In this document: piece by piece, positions 10,601 through 20,814 of the stretch | Numbering within the stretch: the stretch's first letter is position 1 | How the letters are laid out: every line of letters begins with the position of its first letter | From: Fragilaria crotonensis | Lineage: Eukaryota > Bacillariophyta > Fragilariophyceae > Fragilariales > Fragilariaceae | Length of the DNA: 31,740 bases | NCBI GenBank assembly: GCA_022925895.1 | Contig: JAKSYS010000706.1 | Span: 1 to 31,740, forward strand | Reading direction: 5' to 3' | Translations under genes and position numbers: made by a program | Notes under the pieces: model-generated | What the model saw: the letters and a program-made list of their open reading frames with translations, nothing else | Databases searched by the model: none | Told to the model about the DNA's origin: nothing

Positions 10601-12620
10601 CAGGCGAGGAGGACTCCAAAACACATCAAGATTTGGACAAGGAAAAGGTCTCATCGAAGGATGATTCGGACAACGAGGAAGACTCAGACAAAGAAGAAAC
10701 GTCAAGTGAGGAAGAGGATTCTGACAAGGACTCTGACAAAGATGACGATGATGAGGACTCTGACAAAGATGACGATGATGATGAGGACTCTGACAAAGAT
10801 GACGATGATGAGGAGGACTCTGACAAAGATGACGATAAGGACGAGGACTCTGACAAAGATGACGACGATGAGGAGGACTCTGACAAAGATGACGATAAGG
10901 ACGAGGACTCTGACAAAGATGACGATGATGAGGACTCTGACAAAGATGACGACCATGATGAGGTCTTTGACAAAGAGGACCATGATGAGGTCTCTGACAA
11001 AGATGACGACGATGATGAGGACTCTGACAAAGATGACGATAAGGATGAGGACTCTGACAAAGATGACGATGATGAGGACTCTGACAAAGATGACGACGAT
11101 GATGAGGTCTCTGACAAAGAGGACGATGATGAGGACTCTGACAAAGATGACGATGATGAGGTCTCTGACAAAGATGACGATGATGAGGACTCTGACAAAG
11201 ATGACGATTCTGAAGATTCGGAGGATGAGGGTCAGAGGAGGATGGTGATTCTGACAACAGTAAGTCCTCGGACCAAGACGAAAGATCTGACGACAATAAA
11301 GTTTCAGACGAGGATTCAAAGAAGAAAAAGACTTCCGATGATGACTCGGACCATGATAAAGATGACGATTCTTCGGAAGACTCTGACAACCATCAAGATT
11401 CCGACGACGATGAGGCTTCTAAGAAAGTTGACGGGTCGGAGAAGATGGAGATTCTAAGAACAATAAGTCCTCGGACCAAGACGAAAGTTCCGATGATGAT
11501 GACGATTCAGAGGATGAAGAGGAATCGAAAAGGCTCAAGATTCGGACAATGACGACAGGACGTCAAAGAAAATGATGCCGACCACCATGAAGACTCTGAC
11601 GAAAAAGTTTCAGCTGATGAAGGGGGTTCCGATGGTGACAAGGACTTAGTCAAAGATGATGACGGGTCAGAAGAAGATAGAGATGCTGACAAGTCCTCGG
11701 ATCAAGGCGGAAGATCAGATGAAGATTCGGACGATGAAGAAAACTCCAAAAAGGCTAAAGATTCGGAAAATGACGAGGGCTCGTCAAGAGGTAATGATTC
11801 GGATGACGAGGAAGACTCTAGCAAAGAAGAAGTTTCAAAGGGGAAAACGGATGCCGATGCTGACACGGACTCAGACAAAGATGATGATGCTGATCAGAAC
11901 TCCGACGAAGATTCGGAGAAGGATGCTAGGTCGGAGGAAGATGAAAATCTTGACAAGAATAAGTCGTCAGACCGTGACGAAACCTCTGACGATGATGAAG
12001 ATTCGGCCGACGAGGACGGCTCCAAGAAGGCTGAAGATTCGGACGAAGATGAGAGCTCATCTGAAGATGATGGTTCGGACGACGACGAAAGTTCAAAAGA
12101 AACGGAGGATGCCAAGGACTCAGACGAAAGTGACGATGATGATGAAACGAACTCTAACAAAGATGACGAGTCGATGACTCTGCAAAGAATTAGCCCTCGG
12201 ACCAAAACAAGCTCTGACTATGGTGTAGATTCGAAGGACGAGAAGACTCCAAGAAGGCAAAAGATTCGGACGAGGAAAGGGGATTATCAAGCGACAACGA
12301 TTCGGATAACGAAGAAGACTCATATGAAGACGAAGATTCTAAGAAGAAATAGAATTCTGATGATGGTATGGACTCATACAAAGATGACAATTCTGAGGTC
12401 CTTCCTACACGAGGATTGGGGAAAGGATGAGGGTCAGAGATTAAGGACGTTGCAAAAATTCAGATTCTGATGATTCAAAGTTATTGGAATGCTTCGAAAG
12501 GACATCAAATCCGACTCAGAACGGAGGAGAGGTTCGATTCTGACAAATTTCGCAGTCTCACGAATATGCTGCGTCGGTGATGAAAGGCGAAGATTCAGAC
12601 AAAGAGACAGACTACAATTG
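7664..12620 (+). CDS. Five-membrane-segment protein with giant acidic Ser/Asp tail (tandem copy A)
   Basis: Exons are 7664-7732, 7869-8261, 8337-9546, 9630-10061 and 10160 to about 12430 or 12620; intron phases are 0, 0, 1, 1, exactly as in copy B. The N-terminus repeats MDN(F/S)T, giving N-glycosylation sequons. Exon 2 has two membrane segments (YTSGLMFLGYFYLAFFFVW and the AALVWIAFVIVFL region) around a short basic loop. Exon 3 encodes a lumenal loop with five PVANVDG-type repeats, then two more segments (AYVLAIPWLLVPFVLFIVVV and the MPLLCLLTMASTALAIIML region). Exon 4 is a second loop with Cys residues. Exon 5 opens with segment five ([13 protein letters not shown]) and then the acidic tail. 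This order resembles prominin-type topology, but I see no sequence proof of homology. Single-base losses at about 8390, 8415, 9268 and 9850, a two-base loss near 9890 and several in the tail break the frame. The true stop is uncertain. Confidence 0.72.
8668..9040 (+). repeat. Tandem ectodomain repeat, five units of about 24-26 residues
   Basis: Units begin near 8671, 8740, 8812, 8888 and 8960. The consensus is P-V-A-N-V-D-G-x-N-T-D-Q-P followed by a hydrophobic D-L-x-L stretch. Copy B keeps only about two such units (around 16040-16150). The DNA repeats are diverged rather than identical, so the array is not a recent slippage product. Confidence 0.75.
10551..12225 (+). repeat. Higher-order repeat in gene A tail marked by a KSSDQDE box
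   Basis: A box encoding approximately (N/D)KSSDQDE(S/R)SDD recurs near 10551, 11260, 11463, 11689, 11957 and 12189. The spacing is 200-270 bp, or about 235 bp for the first interval if the 27-bp array is subtracted. Each box is followed by a DSxDEDxSKK-like segment. The tail therefore grew by two processes, segmental duplication of about 75 codons and expansion of a short unit within one segment. Confidence 0.65.
10731..11215 (+). repeat. 27-30 bp minisatellite encoding DSDKDDDDE-type units
   Basis: About 17 units of GACTCTGACAAAGATGACGA plus one to four acidic codons, all in one frame. Variants carry VSDK or VFDK and DKDE endings. It lies inside the cytosolic tail of gene A. The antisense reading gives Ser-rich frames that are artefacts of this repeat. 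Confidence 0.9.
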
Positions 12621-12828
12621 ATATCTTGGAAAGGCGATGCGGACGGCAACCGGACGTCAAGGGCTCCTCTGGATGTGATACACCCTGAGATGAGATAGAC
12701 GCTGCGATTGGTGAAGCTTCTTTTGAAATTAGGATAGTCATTTCATTGCATGCGTAACGTGACGCACCAGTTGCTTTGAAGAATGACCACTTGTGGGGGG
12801 TTCTAAGCCGCCGAGACTTCCCTACCAA

Positions 12829-14297
12829 CTACTTCAGCATAGTAAGAAGCTGTGGCAACTTCTGGTTGAGCTGCCCATCTGTGTGCCACCACCGACCAAA
12901 GTCAGGGTAGCTATGAGGATTGTCATCTTCGTGTAACTTCGCGCAAAGGTCACAGAAACTCAAATTGTAAACGTCTCTGCCACCCACAACATGGTAATGG
13001 TCTTTCCACCAAAGGTAGGAGAGATATTCAGTAGCATTCTTGTCGAGTCTGTGGAGGAAATCAGCAAGCGCTTTCGGACTGCTATAATCGAGAACATTAA
13101 TGAATGAATGGGGAGGAGCTTGGAGGCTGTAATTGGCTTGTCCCAAAACGATAGGTACCAAGGTATCATTCATTCGCGAAAAGAACTTCTCCGTCACGTA
13201 GTCCTGCGCAAAGTTGTTCTCAAATGCCAAATAGAACTTGTAATCACGCATAACTTTCGAGTTGCAATTTTCCTCACCATCAACATTATCGCATGGAAAA
13301 CTTCCACACTTTCCATAGACATCGACATCAATGTATTTCTTCAACTCTTGGACGAAATCTTCTCGATGAGAGTTGCTTACACAGCGCGATACCACCCATG
13401 CCACCTTCTTTGGTCGACGTGCTAGCCTACGAAAGCTCTCATCTTTGTTTGGCAAAACATTTCGTACGAAATGCGTCTCATTGTAATCGATAGGCCACGC
13501 AGATTGTTGAATTTGGATACCTTTCGGATTCCCTTCTTCCACTGGATCTACATTGGGGCAATGAATGCATACGGTATTGGAACATCACTATCGATTCGAT
13601 ACGTCATGGTATAGTTCCAGAAGGAATTGTAGCTCGCAGATGTCAATAGTGGGCCGTTTGGCGGCGGTTCCAGCATGAAGAATACAAATCTTTGATGTGG
13701 TTGTCTCCAAGTTTGAATGTAATCCATGTCCCCGGGGCTGAGATTGGCTTCGACTCCATGCATGACAATTGCGTCAAACTTAGGCATTTCTTCAACCGAA
13801 GGAGAATGCACCGGCCTGCTTGATGCAACACAAGATGTAATTCGGCATTTTGCAAATGAATCTTGTTCAAAGCCGACATGGAAATCTGTCCAATGCCAAA
13901 AGCTGTTGTAAAACAGGATTTTCTTGATTGGAGGGACCAGGGCCTCGTCCTGTGTGACCACATTCGGAGGAGCCGAGCTCCTATTCAAGGCATCTTCTTG
14001 ACTTGCAATGACAGGTAGAGGTCTTGCATTTCCAGATGCTGCAGATGCTCCTGATGTTGATTCATTATATTGCAGTTTGAGAGGAGAGGGATCCTCGGCT
14101 GGCACGCCCTTGGGAACAGCATCCAGGGTGGCAATATCTGGAAGGACCCAGCTCCTATTGGTGGCATTTTTTCCACTCGTTACAACAGGTTGCGCCTCGT
14201 TGAATTTGCCAAGGCGTTTACTATTACGAAGGGTGAGACAAAGGAGCAATCCCGCGCAAACACCTGTCGCTGATCGGGTTCTTCTATTTCCTTTCAT
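12829..14297 (-). CDS. Alpha-1,3-fucosyltransferase-like glycosyltransferase (GT10)
   Basis: One exon of about 489 codons, starting at the ATG at 14297 and broken once near 13552, where a run of three A appears to have lost one base; downstream sense continues in the shifted frame. Residues about 10-22 (TGVCAGLLLCLTL) form a short type II signal anchor behind basic residues, followed by a Ser/Pro-rich stem. The catalytic half carries VAWVVSRCVSNSHREDF near residue 300 and FYLAFENNFAQDYVTEKFF near residue 355, then LVPIVLGQANY and PPHSFINV, the GT10 signature. The family transfers fucose from GDP-fucose to N-glycans or other glycans in the Golgi. Acceptor and linkage cannot be read from sequence. 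It lies antisense between the two five-segment paralogues and converges with copy A across about 210 bp. Confidence 0.88.
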
Positions 14298-14972
14298 GTC
14301 GTATTATTCGCAGGGACTAATGGAAATGAGCACGAATCACTTCCCGCTCTCAGTGTAATGATACACATGTACTTCAAGCGAACCCTAGTGCTAATCGTAC
14401 AGTAGTAGTAGTCTAAATTAGTAACGAAGAACAGCTTAGCATTCGCGAGTATGGGCGTGGGCGGATTCTGCGCTTTATTTTCCCCCGTTTGTACTGGAGT
14501 TTGGAGTACATGTACTCGAGTAACCGGTACTACCACTCTACTAAAATAAATCCGAGTCTTTCGGAGAGACACAACATCGATGTATCGAATTGCTGATCCA
14601 GGCGAAGAAGGAGCGAAGTATCCGTATCGAAGGAGATGCGTCGAGGATACGTTCAGTACTGGTACTGTACACCAATTCCGTGAGTACTGTCCATGTAGTA
14701 TCGTTGGTCTTGTTTCGTCGGTCGGCGGCCAGACACGTCGGACTCCTTCCTTGTTGAGCAGTTTTCACATGTATGCTCACATCAGCACATTGCGTGACGG
14801 TGGTGTATCTATGGAATGGTCCGATCATCTCATGCAACACTGTGAAAGTCGACACACATCTCTGCTTCGCTTACATACTATAAATCGTGGCGTTGACATC
14901 ATATATCAGACCAGGCGCATTCACAACATAGAGGCATAGAGAGAAAAAGGAGTATTCACAAGAGTGATTATC
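14298..14972. promoter_or_regulatory. Divergent intergenic region between fucosyltransferase and gene B
   Basis: 675 bp separating two divergent genes, so it should hold both promoters. It contains GTAC-palindrome stretches at 14489-14535 and 14650-14703 (for example GGAGTACATGTACTC and AGTACTGGTACTGTAC). No TATA or initiator assignment is supportable. Confidence 0.5.
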
Positions 14973-17936
14973 ATGGATAATTTTACCATGGATAATTCAA
15001 GTAATACGGATGGTTTTACCACGGATAACTCCACCATGGAGGGGTTAACCATACCGATGCAACTTTTCACACCCGTAAGTCATGATCATACTTCATGCGT
15101 GTATGTCACGAGGTCCAAGTTCTTCTACGCAACTCACTTCTCATGTTTCTGCATCCTTCGTATTCAATCCCACCCTCTATAAGAACTTTGCAATCAAAAT
15201 CATGCGACTTGCCCCTAGCATGGGGAACTCAAAAAAGTTTGCACTCTTGGTCTCGGAGGATCCTAGTGACAAATTCGAATACACTTCGGGGTTGGTGTTT
15301 CTCGGGTCGTTCTATCTGGTCTTCTTTTTCATGTGGACCCTCGTCCTTATTCTTTGCAAATGGATGGGACCAGAAAACGTCGGCCTCTGGTCAGGACACG
15401 AAATGCAACCAGTGGAAGCAGGGACAAAGTCATACCTTCAAAGATACAAGGTAAAAATTGTACGAGCCATCTTTGGCTTGGCAGCTTTCTTGTGGATGGT
15501 GTTTGTCATAGTATTTTTGGCCAAGGGACTGAATGGTCTAGAAGAAGCCAAGGTTGCATACAACGAAAGCTCGACAGTAAGTAACAATGTCGCAACCAAG
15601 TATTTGCAAACGGATCAACACTCAACATACCGCTGCACAGGAAATGTTCTTGGTGATTGATGCCGTCGCTACCGCTCATGCAGAACTTCTTAATCAAACT
15701 GACTCGGCTACTGTGATGAGGGATGATTTTGTGTTAAATATGACCACCTTTTGCGGCGGACAGGGCAGCATAAGCAACGGTGGCAACGGTAGCAGCGGTA
15801 TCAACAGCACAAGCAGCAGCAGCAGCAGCAGCAGCAACATCAACAACACAAGCAGCATCCCATTCAGTTTAGGGGCGCGACGACGCATTGCTCAGAACGC
15901 CACTTCTGCGCCGCAGGTGAACGCTGATGAGGCAACGGCGAATCAGTTCGCGTCTCTCTTTTCAGATCTCGCAGCTGAGAACATTACAACCGATGCCAAA
16001 ACACCCGCCCCGAGCCCTATCGGTTCCGGCTCGCGAAGTGGAGTCAATACGGATCAGCCTGTTTTTGTCTTGAATCTTCCTGTCGACAACGTCAATGACG
16101 CCAGTACGAATCTTCCAGTATTAGATCTTAACTTCAATCTCCCCACCGAATCGAATGAGACGTCAGCTATTTCGAATGTCAGTGATTCTACAGACTTTAA
16201 TCAGACGTTGGATCTCAGTTCCTTTGGCGACTCGATGGGACTGTTCGTCAACTCGACAGAGGCATTTGCTGATGCAATTGGATTGAGTCCATTTACTGGT
16301 GACGAAACACTCAAGGCCTTAATTCTGGATGCTCTGTTTTCAGTGATGATGCTCGATGATTTTGTCGCAGCCGAACTCGACGAGGGGATGAAGGGCATCA
16401 ATGCTACAATGGACGTCGCCGAGATGTTGAATGCAACGGCCGTGAGTATTAATCCTCCAAACACAGTAGCCTACGTTCTTGCCCTCCCCTGGATGGTGGT
16501 ACCCTTGGTGTTTTTCATCCTTGTGGTGATGGCTTGGAGATTGAGACCGAATTTAAATCTTTTGCAGCGTATTTCGCGGTATGTGCTGCCACTGCTTTGT
16601 CTGCAAACCATGGCGTCAACAATACTGGCAATCATCATGGTAACCTATGCGATCGCCAATGCTGGTAAGTAGTGTTCGTCATTGATCCGTGGCTCCATTG
16701 TCGTTGCTGTTGTGGTTAACTGAATCGACACGTCCTTAGACTTTTGCTCAGGTGGCCAGAGCAACACTCCTGACGAAACAATTTTGGAAATGGTGTTAGC
16801 AAGGGCTTCGAAGCAGACAGCTTGGTCTTTTGGCAACAGAATACTATGTGTCACAATGTGATGCAGAATACCCATATGACTTTGTAGACACGTTCATGAA
16901 AGAACTTGAAACTGCCAGTTTGACAATTGCGGCTGTCGAATCCGCCATTGCGACAAAAACTATGGGATCCGTCGTCGCCGAATGCGGTACGAACGCCGTG
17001 GGGATCGATTCTCTCCTGTCGGCGATGAACTCTCGCCTTCTGGAGGTGGGGAATGCATTCGATGATGCACTATCAAGTTTGTCGTGTGATACGGTAGTGC
17101 CGACATTCACCAGCGCTGCCTATGATGCTGCATGTGATGTCAGTGTGAATGCTGTTTACTATTCGTATGTGTGTAAGTTTTCGATCATGAAAGGTGTTGG
17201 GTTTGTATGTCAATAACGACGCAAATCTTTTGTTTTTCTCGCTCACAATATCTTCCTGCTATTTTGGACGTTTCGTAGCATTCATCATGATGGCGTTCAC
17301 GGGCATGATAATGATATCCCTCCGTACAGCGTATCGTCCTGTTGAGGGAGAGGAAGAGGAGCTAAAGGAGTTGTTGGCCAAACGGGCTGCAGCGTTGAAG
17401 GAACAAAGGGCGAGACAAAAAGCTGCGGCAAAGAGAGAAAGAAGGCGGCCAAGGCGAAAGCCAAGAAGAAGGCCAGAAGCCTTGAAGATGTTGAGTCTGG
17501 CACTGTTGACGATTCTGATGAAGATTCGGACTCCGATAAAGATTCTGACTCGGATGAAGACTCTGACTCTGATGACGACTCGGACTCCGATAAGGACTCG
17601 GATTCCGATAAAGACTCGGACTCTGACAAATCATCGGACTCTGATAAAGATTCGGACTCTGACAAATCATCGGACTCCGATAAGGACTCGGACTCTGACA
17701 AATCATCGGACTCCGATAAAGATTCGGACTCTGACAAATCATCGGACTCCGATAAGGATTCGGACTCTGACAAATCATCGGACTCCGATAAGGACTCGGA
17801 CTCTGATAAGGACTCGGATTCCGACAAGGACTCAGACTCCGATAAGGACTCGGATTCCGATAAAGATTCAGACTCTGATAAAGACTCGGATTCGGACGAC
17901 GACTCCTCGGGTGACGATTCTTCCGAGAGTTCATGA
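14973..17936 (+). CDS. Five-membrane-segment protein with Ser/Asp/Lys repeat tail (tandem copy B)
   Basis: Exons are 14973-15074, 15184-15576, 15641-16664, 16740-17172 and 17279-17936; introns are GT-AG with phases 0, 0, 1, 1. Exon 2 is 393 nt, the same length as in copy A. Domain order matches A: glycosylation-sequon-rich N-terminus, two membrane segments, lumenal loop with an AGC-encoded Ser run and two repeat units, two more segments ([20 protein letters not shown] and [20 protein letters not shown]), a Cys-containing loop, a fifth segment, a Lys/Ala/Arg-rich linker, then a tail of [13 protein letters not shown] units ending [12 protein letters not shown]. Two bases are missing in exon 4 (about 16803 and 16828) relative to A, and one in exon 5 (about 17440, GAAAG). 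Adding three bases gives 2613 nt, 870 aa. Function is unknown. Confidence 0.82.
15808..15855 (+). repeat. AGC microsatellite in gene B
   Basis: A run of AGC triplets followed by AACATCAAC encodes a Ser/Asn homopolymer in the first lumenal loop. It is absent from copy A. Confidence 0.85.
17515..17905 (+). repeat. 36-bp tandem repeat encoding [12 protein letters not shown]
   Basis: Units alternate GACTCCGATAAGGACTCGGA with TCTGACAAATCATCG and become simpler SDSDKD repeats toward the 3' end. It is the C-terminal tail of copy B. The antisense frame (SESESLSES) is an artefact. Confidence 0.9.
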
Positions 17937-18537
17937 CGAATTTGCTGAGCCCCAAGGTTTCGTACTCACACTGAGTGTGTTTCACTCGATGCAGGAACGC
18001 AATGGCTCGTTCCCAGTTCTTGCCATGATGGAGGATACCCAAAGTCATCTCCAACTGATGCACTCGGAAGCGTTGAAGGTCTGAGTACTCTTGCATTCTT
18101 GATTAGAGAAGTTCCCACTGCACGACGAAGAACAATGTGCGACTAGGTAGCATACGAACGTACTCTGTAGGGCAAATCATCTTGAACGCACCAATGTCAC
18201 GACTATTTGACTAAACCTATTCTACTTCGAGTTCCCAACAGTCAGAGAAGCCGATTGGATATATCTAGCTAGCTAGTAGAATGTACAAACGTATAAATCA
18301 AAATATTATATGTGAGATTGCGTGGCAAATAGTTATTGTTGGTAAGCGCAACCAACGCAACGGCTCCACAATGTGATCTTCTTGGCAAGAGCAACATGGT
18401 AGCGCTACAATACAACCTCAACAACACCAAAGCGTGCCAACACTCATGTTTGACACCCAAATACCAACAAGGTAAATACCCATATTAAACCTCTACATTG
18501 TCGGCAAAAAGTCGTAAAGGAATACCATTTACGAAAA
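17937..18537. other. Convergent intergenic region
   Basis: About 600 bp between the stop of gene B and the stop of the minus-strand gene at 18538. It contains a CTAGCTAGCTAG tract near 18267 and AT-rich stretches. No gene is supported. Confidence 0.5.
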
Positions 18538-19730
18538 TCATGACACGACAGTTCGTGTCGAACCAGTAGTGCAGGGTGCAAACCAGGAGCTCAAGGATGC
18601 ACCCGACGTAGAACCGCAGCCGCCCTTATCGGTGGAATCACCAGAATCAAAAAAGGACCAAGTAGTGGGTGGTGGTGCTGATGATGTCGCCGCCGCTGCA
18701 GTCGCGTCTGGAATTCCAAACTCATCTTCTTCTGATCTCTTGACGTAAGAAAATGCCTCCCGCGCTCCACCCGTTTCTTCCGCCTTGACTATATCCCTCC
18801 ATGTCGGTTGTGAGTAAACAAACGATTGAATTTGCGACATGCCGATTCCCGCTTCCTCCACTTTGGATGTCAAGGATCCAGTCATGATGGTTTCGTATCG
18901 TTGTTGTCTGATTTTGAGTGATTCCATCCAGGCGTTCTTGAGTTCTTCCATGGAGTATCCCTTTGCAAAATCTCCTCGCGTTCCGTAAAGGACATTTTGA
19001 GCTGACGACGGGTTTTCCGTGGTTGGCGTTCTTGTTCGTACGTGTTCAAATCCACAACCGATTCCGTCTTGTGTTCCCAGTCGAGTTGGACGGGAGGACC
19101 ACTGGCAGAAGAGGGGTGGTCTGTTTTTGCGCGAGTTGTTGTGGTAGTAGTATTAGGATATTAGGATTTTATGAGTAGAAAGAAATCGTGTCAGCGAGGA
19201 TGATTGGTGTATGATGGCAAGTGCACAGAGTCCACTACTCTCTCACCTCCAAGAGTCAAGTCATATTCTCGAACTGTCAGTGAATTGAAGGAGACACTTC
19301 GATTGGATTGAATACCAGCATGATTTGTCTGGCCAGGCTTCTTGAGAGCCGATTTGGGAGGTACGTAGCAACCAGGAGCACACAGTGGCAAACACATGCT
19401 CGAAAATGTATCAAATATGGTATCTTGATCATCACTGTCTGAGACATTAATCTGACCCTCAACAGTATCGTCCACATCGTCTTGATCTTGTTGCAAGACT
19501 TGCTGCAGGTGACGTATTTTCTCAGCCGAATCCTGAGAAAGGGTTAGGATAAGACCGGCCTCATTACCATTCCCCTGGTTGGCACCACCACCACCAGCAG
19601 CAGCAGCAGTACTACGGTCACCGGAAGAAGGCCCAAGACGAACGATTGGCGTATGACGCCCATCAACGTGTTGAATTTCAATCGTATCTTCCAATTCCAC
19701 GTGAGTGGAGTATGAAGAATGTGGAGCCAT
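18538..19730 (-). CDS. Conserved stramenopile protein of unknown function (REYDLTLGD / GPPVQLDWEH family)
   Basis: Exon 1 is 19730-19247, the intron is 126 bp (donor GTGAGA, acceptor CAG), and exon 2 is 19120-18538. The exon junction falls inside the conserved block: SVSFNSLTVREYDLTLG ends exon 1 and D-HPSSASGPPVQLDWEH opens exon 2. That is followed by a Lys/Arg-rich helix with KMSFTEREEIL and then MEELKNAWMESLKIRQQRYETI. Exon 2 loses one G near 18960 (GGGG read as GGG), which shifts the frame; corrected, the coding length is 1068 nt, about 355 aa. The N-terminus is Gly/Ala-rich and the C-terminus is Ser/Pro-rich and disordered. From memory, this block occurs in many diatom and oomycete proteins without an assigned function. 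No catalytic residues or membrane segments are visible. Confidence 0.8.
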
Positions 19731-20814
19731 TTTTCGTTCAGTTCGTCAAGTTTATTGCAAATTGTATTCACCACGATCAATCAACAAGGATCAGCGAACA
19801 ATCAAGAAGCTATTGAAGGTAATCAAGATCAATCTCTGCAACCACTACAGGTCAATCAATGTTATGCTGCCCTTCACTGATGGAGTACAATTGTACGCCT
19901 CTCATGAGTACAAGTACTACGTGATCAGGCTTTGGCTTCAACGCTTCGAAAGGCGCCTGGTTCTAATGTAGATTCTATTTGGATATATTCAATTGAAGAT
20001 TGACTCTGTATGTCATACACAGACATGAAGACCGTACAAGAATATGCGGTATTTCGTGACTGTACCCCTTGACTTTCCGGGAAGTAAAGGCGAGGTATGG
20101 CTCGCATGTGAAATTTCGACGGGAGGGCGTGTGCTCACTTAACAATCAGATTTTTCGCTCCAGTCTTGGCGATAATAATGTTATCTGATATTGTATAAAT
20201 TAATGATGAAAATACAAATCTTCAAAAAGTTAGATGGCGTAATCATACATATAACAAACATTTGAGTTCACAGGTTCGAATACATTTATACATTTCGGAT
20301 TTTTATCGCACGCGAGCTGTTGGTATCGAAAAATCGCATTTCGATTGGATCACAGCAGGAGCAGAGTCGGCGAGACTGCCAATACTGTACAGGGAGAAGA
20401 GTCCGAGGCGCATTGTGAGGAATGGATAGAGATATATCCACTAATCACTCGATACTCCATGTATGTAGAGCGGTCTACTGGAAGGATATTCACCCCTATG
20501 GCTTACGGTAGAGTCTATCTGTCTGGAAAACCTACCCTTCCTACTGGTAGCTGGTAGTCTACCAAGGCTTGCTTCAACATGTCGAGTTTATGTTTGTATG
20601 CTATCTCCTCGAAGAATGGAGTATAGATGCACCGTTTAACACATGGGACCTATCCCTTGCAAGCTCAATACTGCAGTTGCGCAACCACCAAATTAGCTAC
20701 TTCAGGACTTACTCCTTACCACTAGTACCTCCCCAACCAGTCTACTACTGCACCCACGTCATTGGGTGCATCAAACAATACTCAGTACTCGTTTCGCGAA
20801 TCCCAACAGTCCCT
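19731..20814. other. Intergenic region, about 1.1 kb
   Basis: Contains the upstream region of the 18538-19730 gene and the 3' flank of BUB3. Short open frames (for example 20345-20557) have no features of genes. AT-rich sequence lies around 20160-20300. Confidence 0.5.

Noticed and set aside
10731..11215. Direct repeats that might be read as a CRISPR-like array
   Set aside because: Units are adjacent without unique spacers, in frame and encode acidic peptide in a eukaryotic gene.
10376..11389. Long antisense Ser/Leu- or His/Pro-rich frames across the gene A tail
   Set aside because: They mirror the 27-bp acidic repeat on the plus strand; low complexity, no start context and no conserved motif.
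7664..12620. Calling copy A a pseudogene
   Set aside because: The breaks found are small indels of the same kind as in other, clearly conserved genes of the window, splice sites are intact and no substitution stop was found outside shifted frames; it remains possible.
17297..17827. Antisense SESESLSES frame in the gene B tail
   Set aside because: Artefact of the 36-bp repeat on the coding strand, which is supported by splicing and the paralogue.
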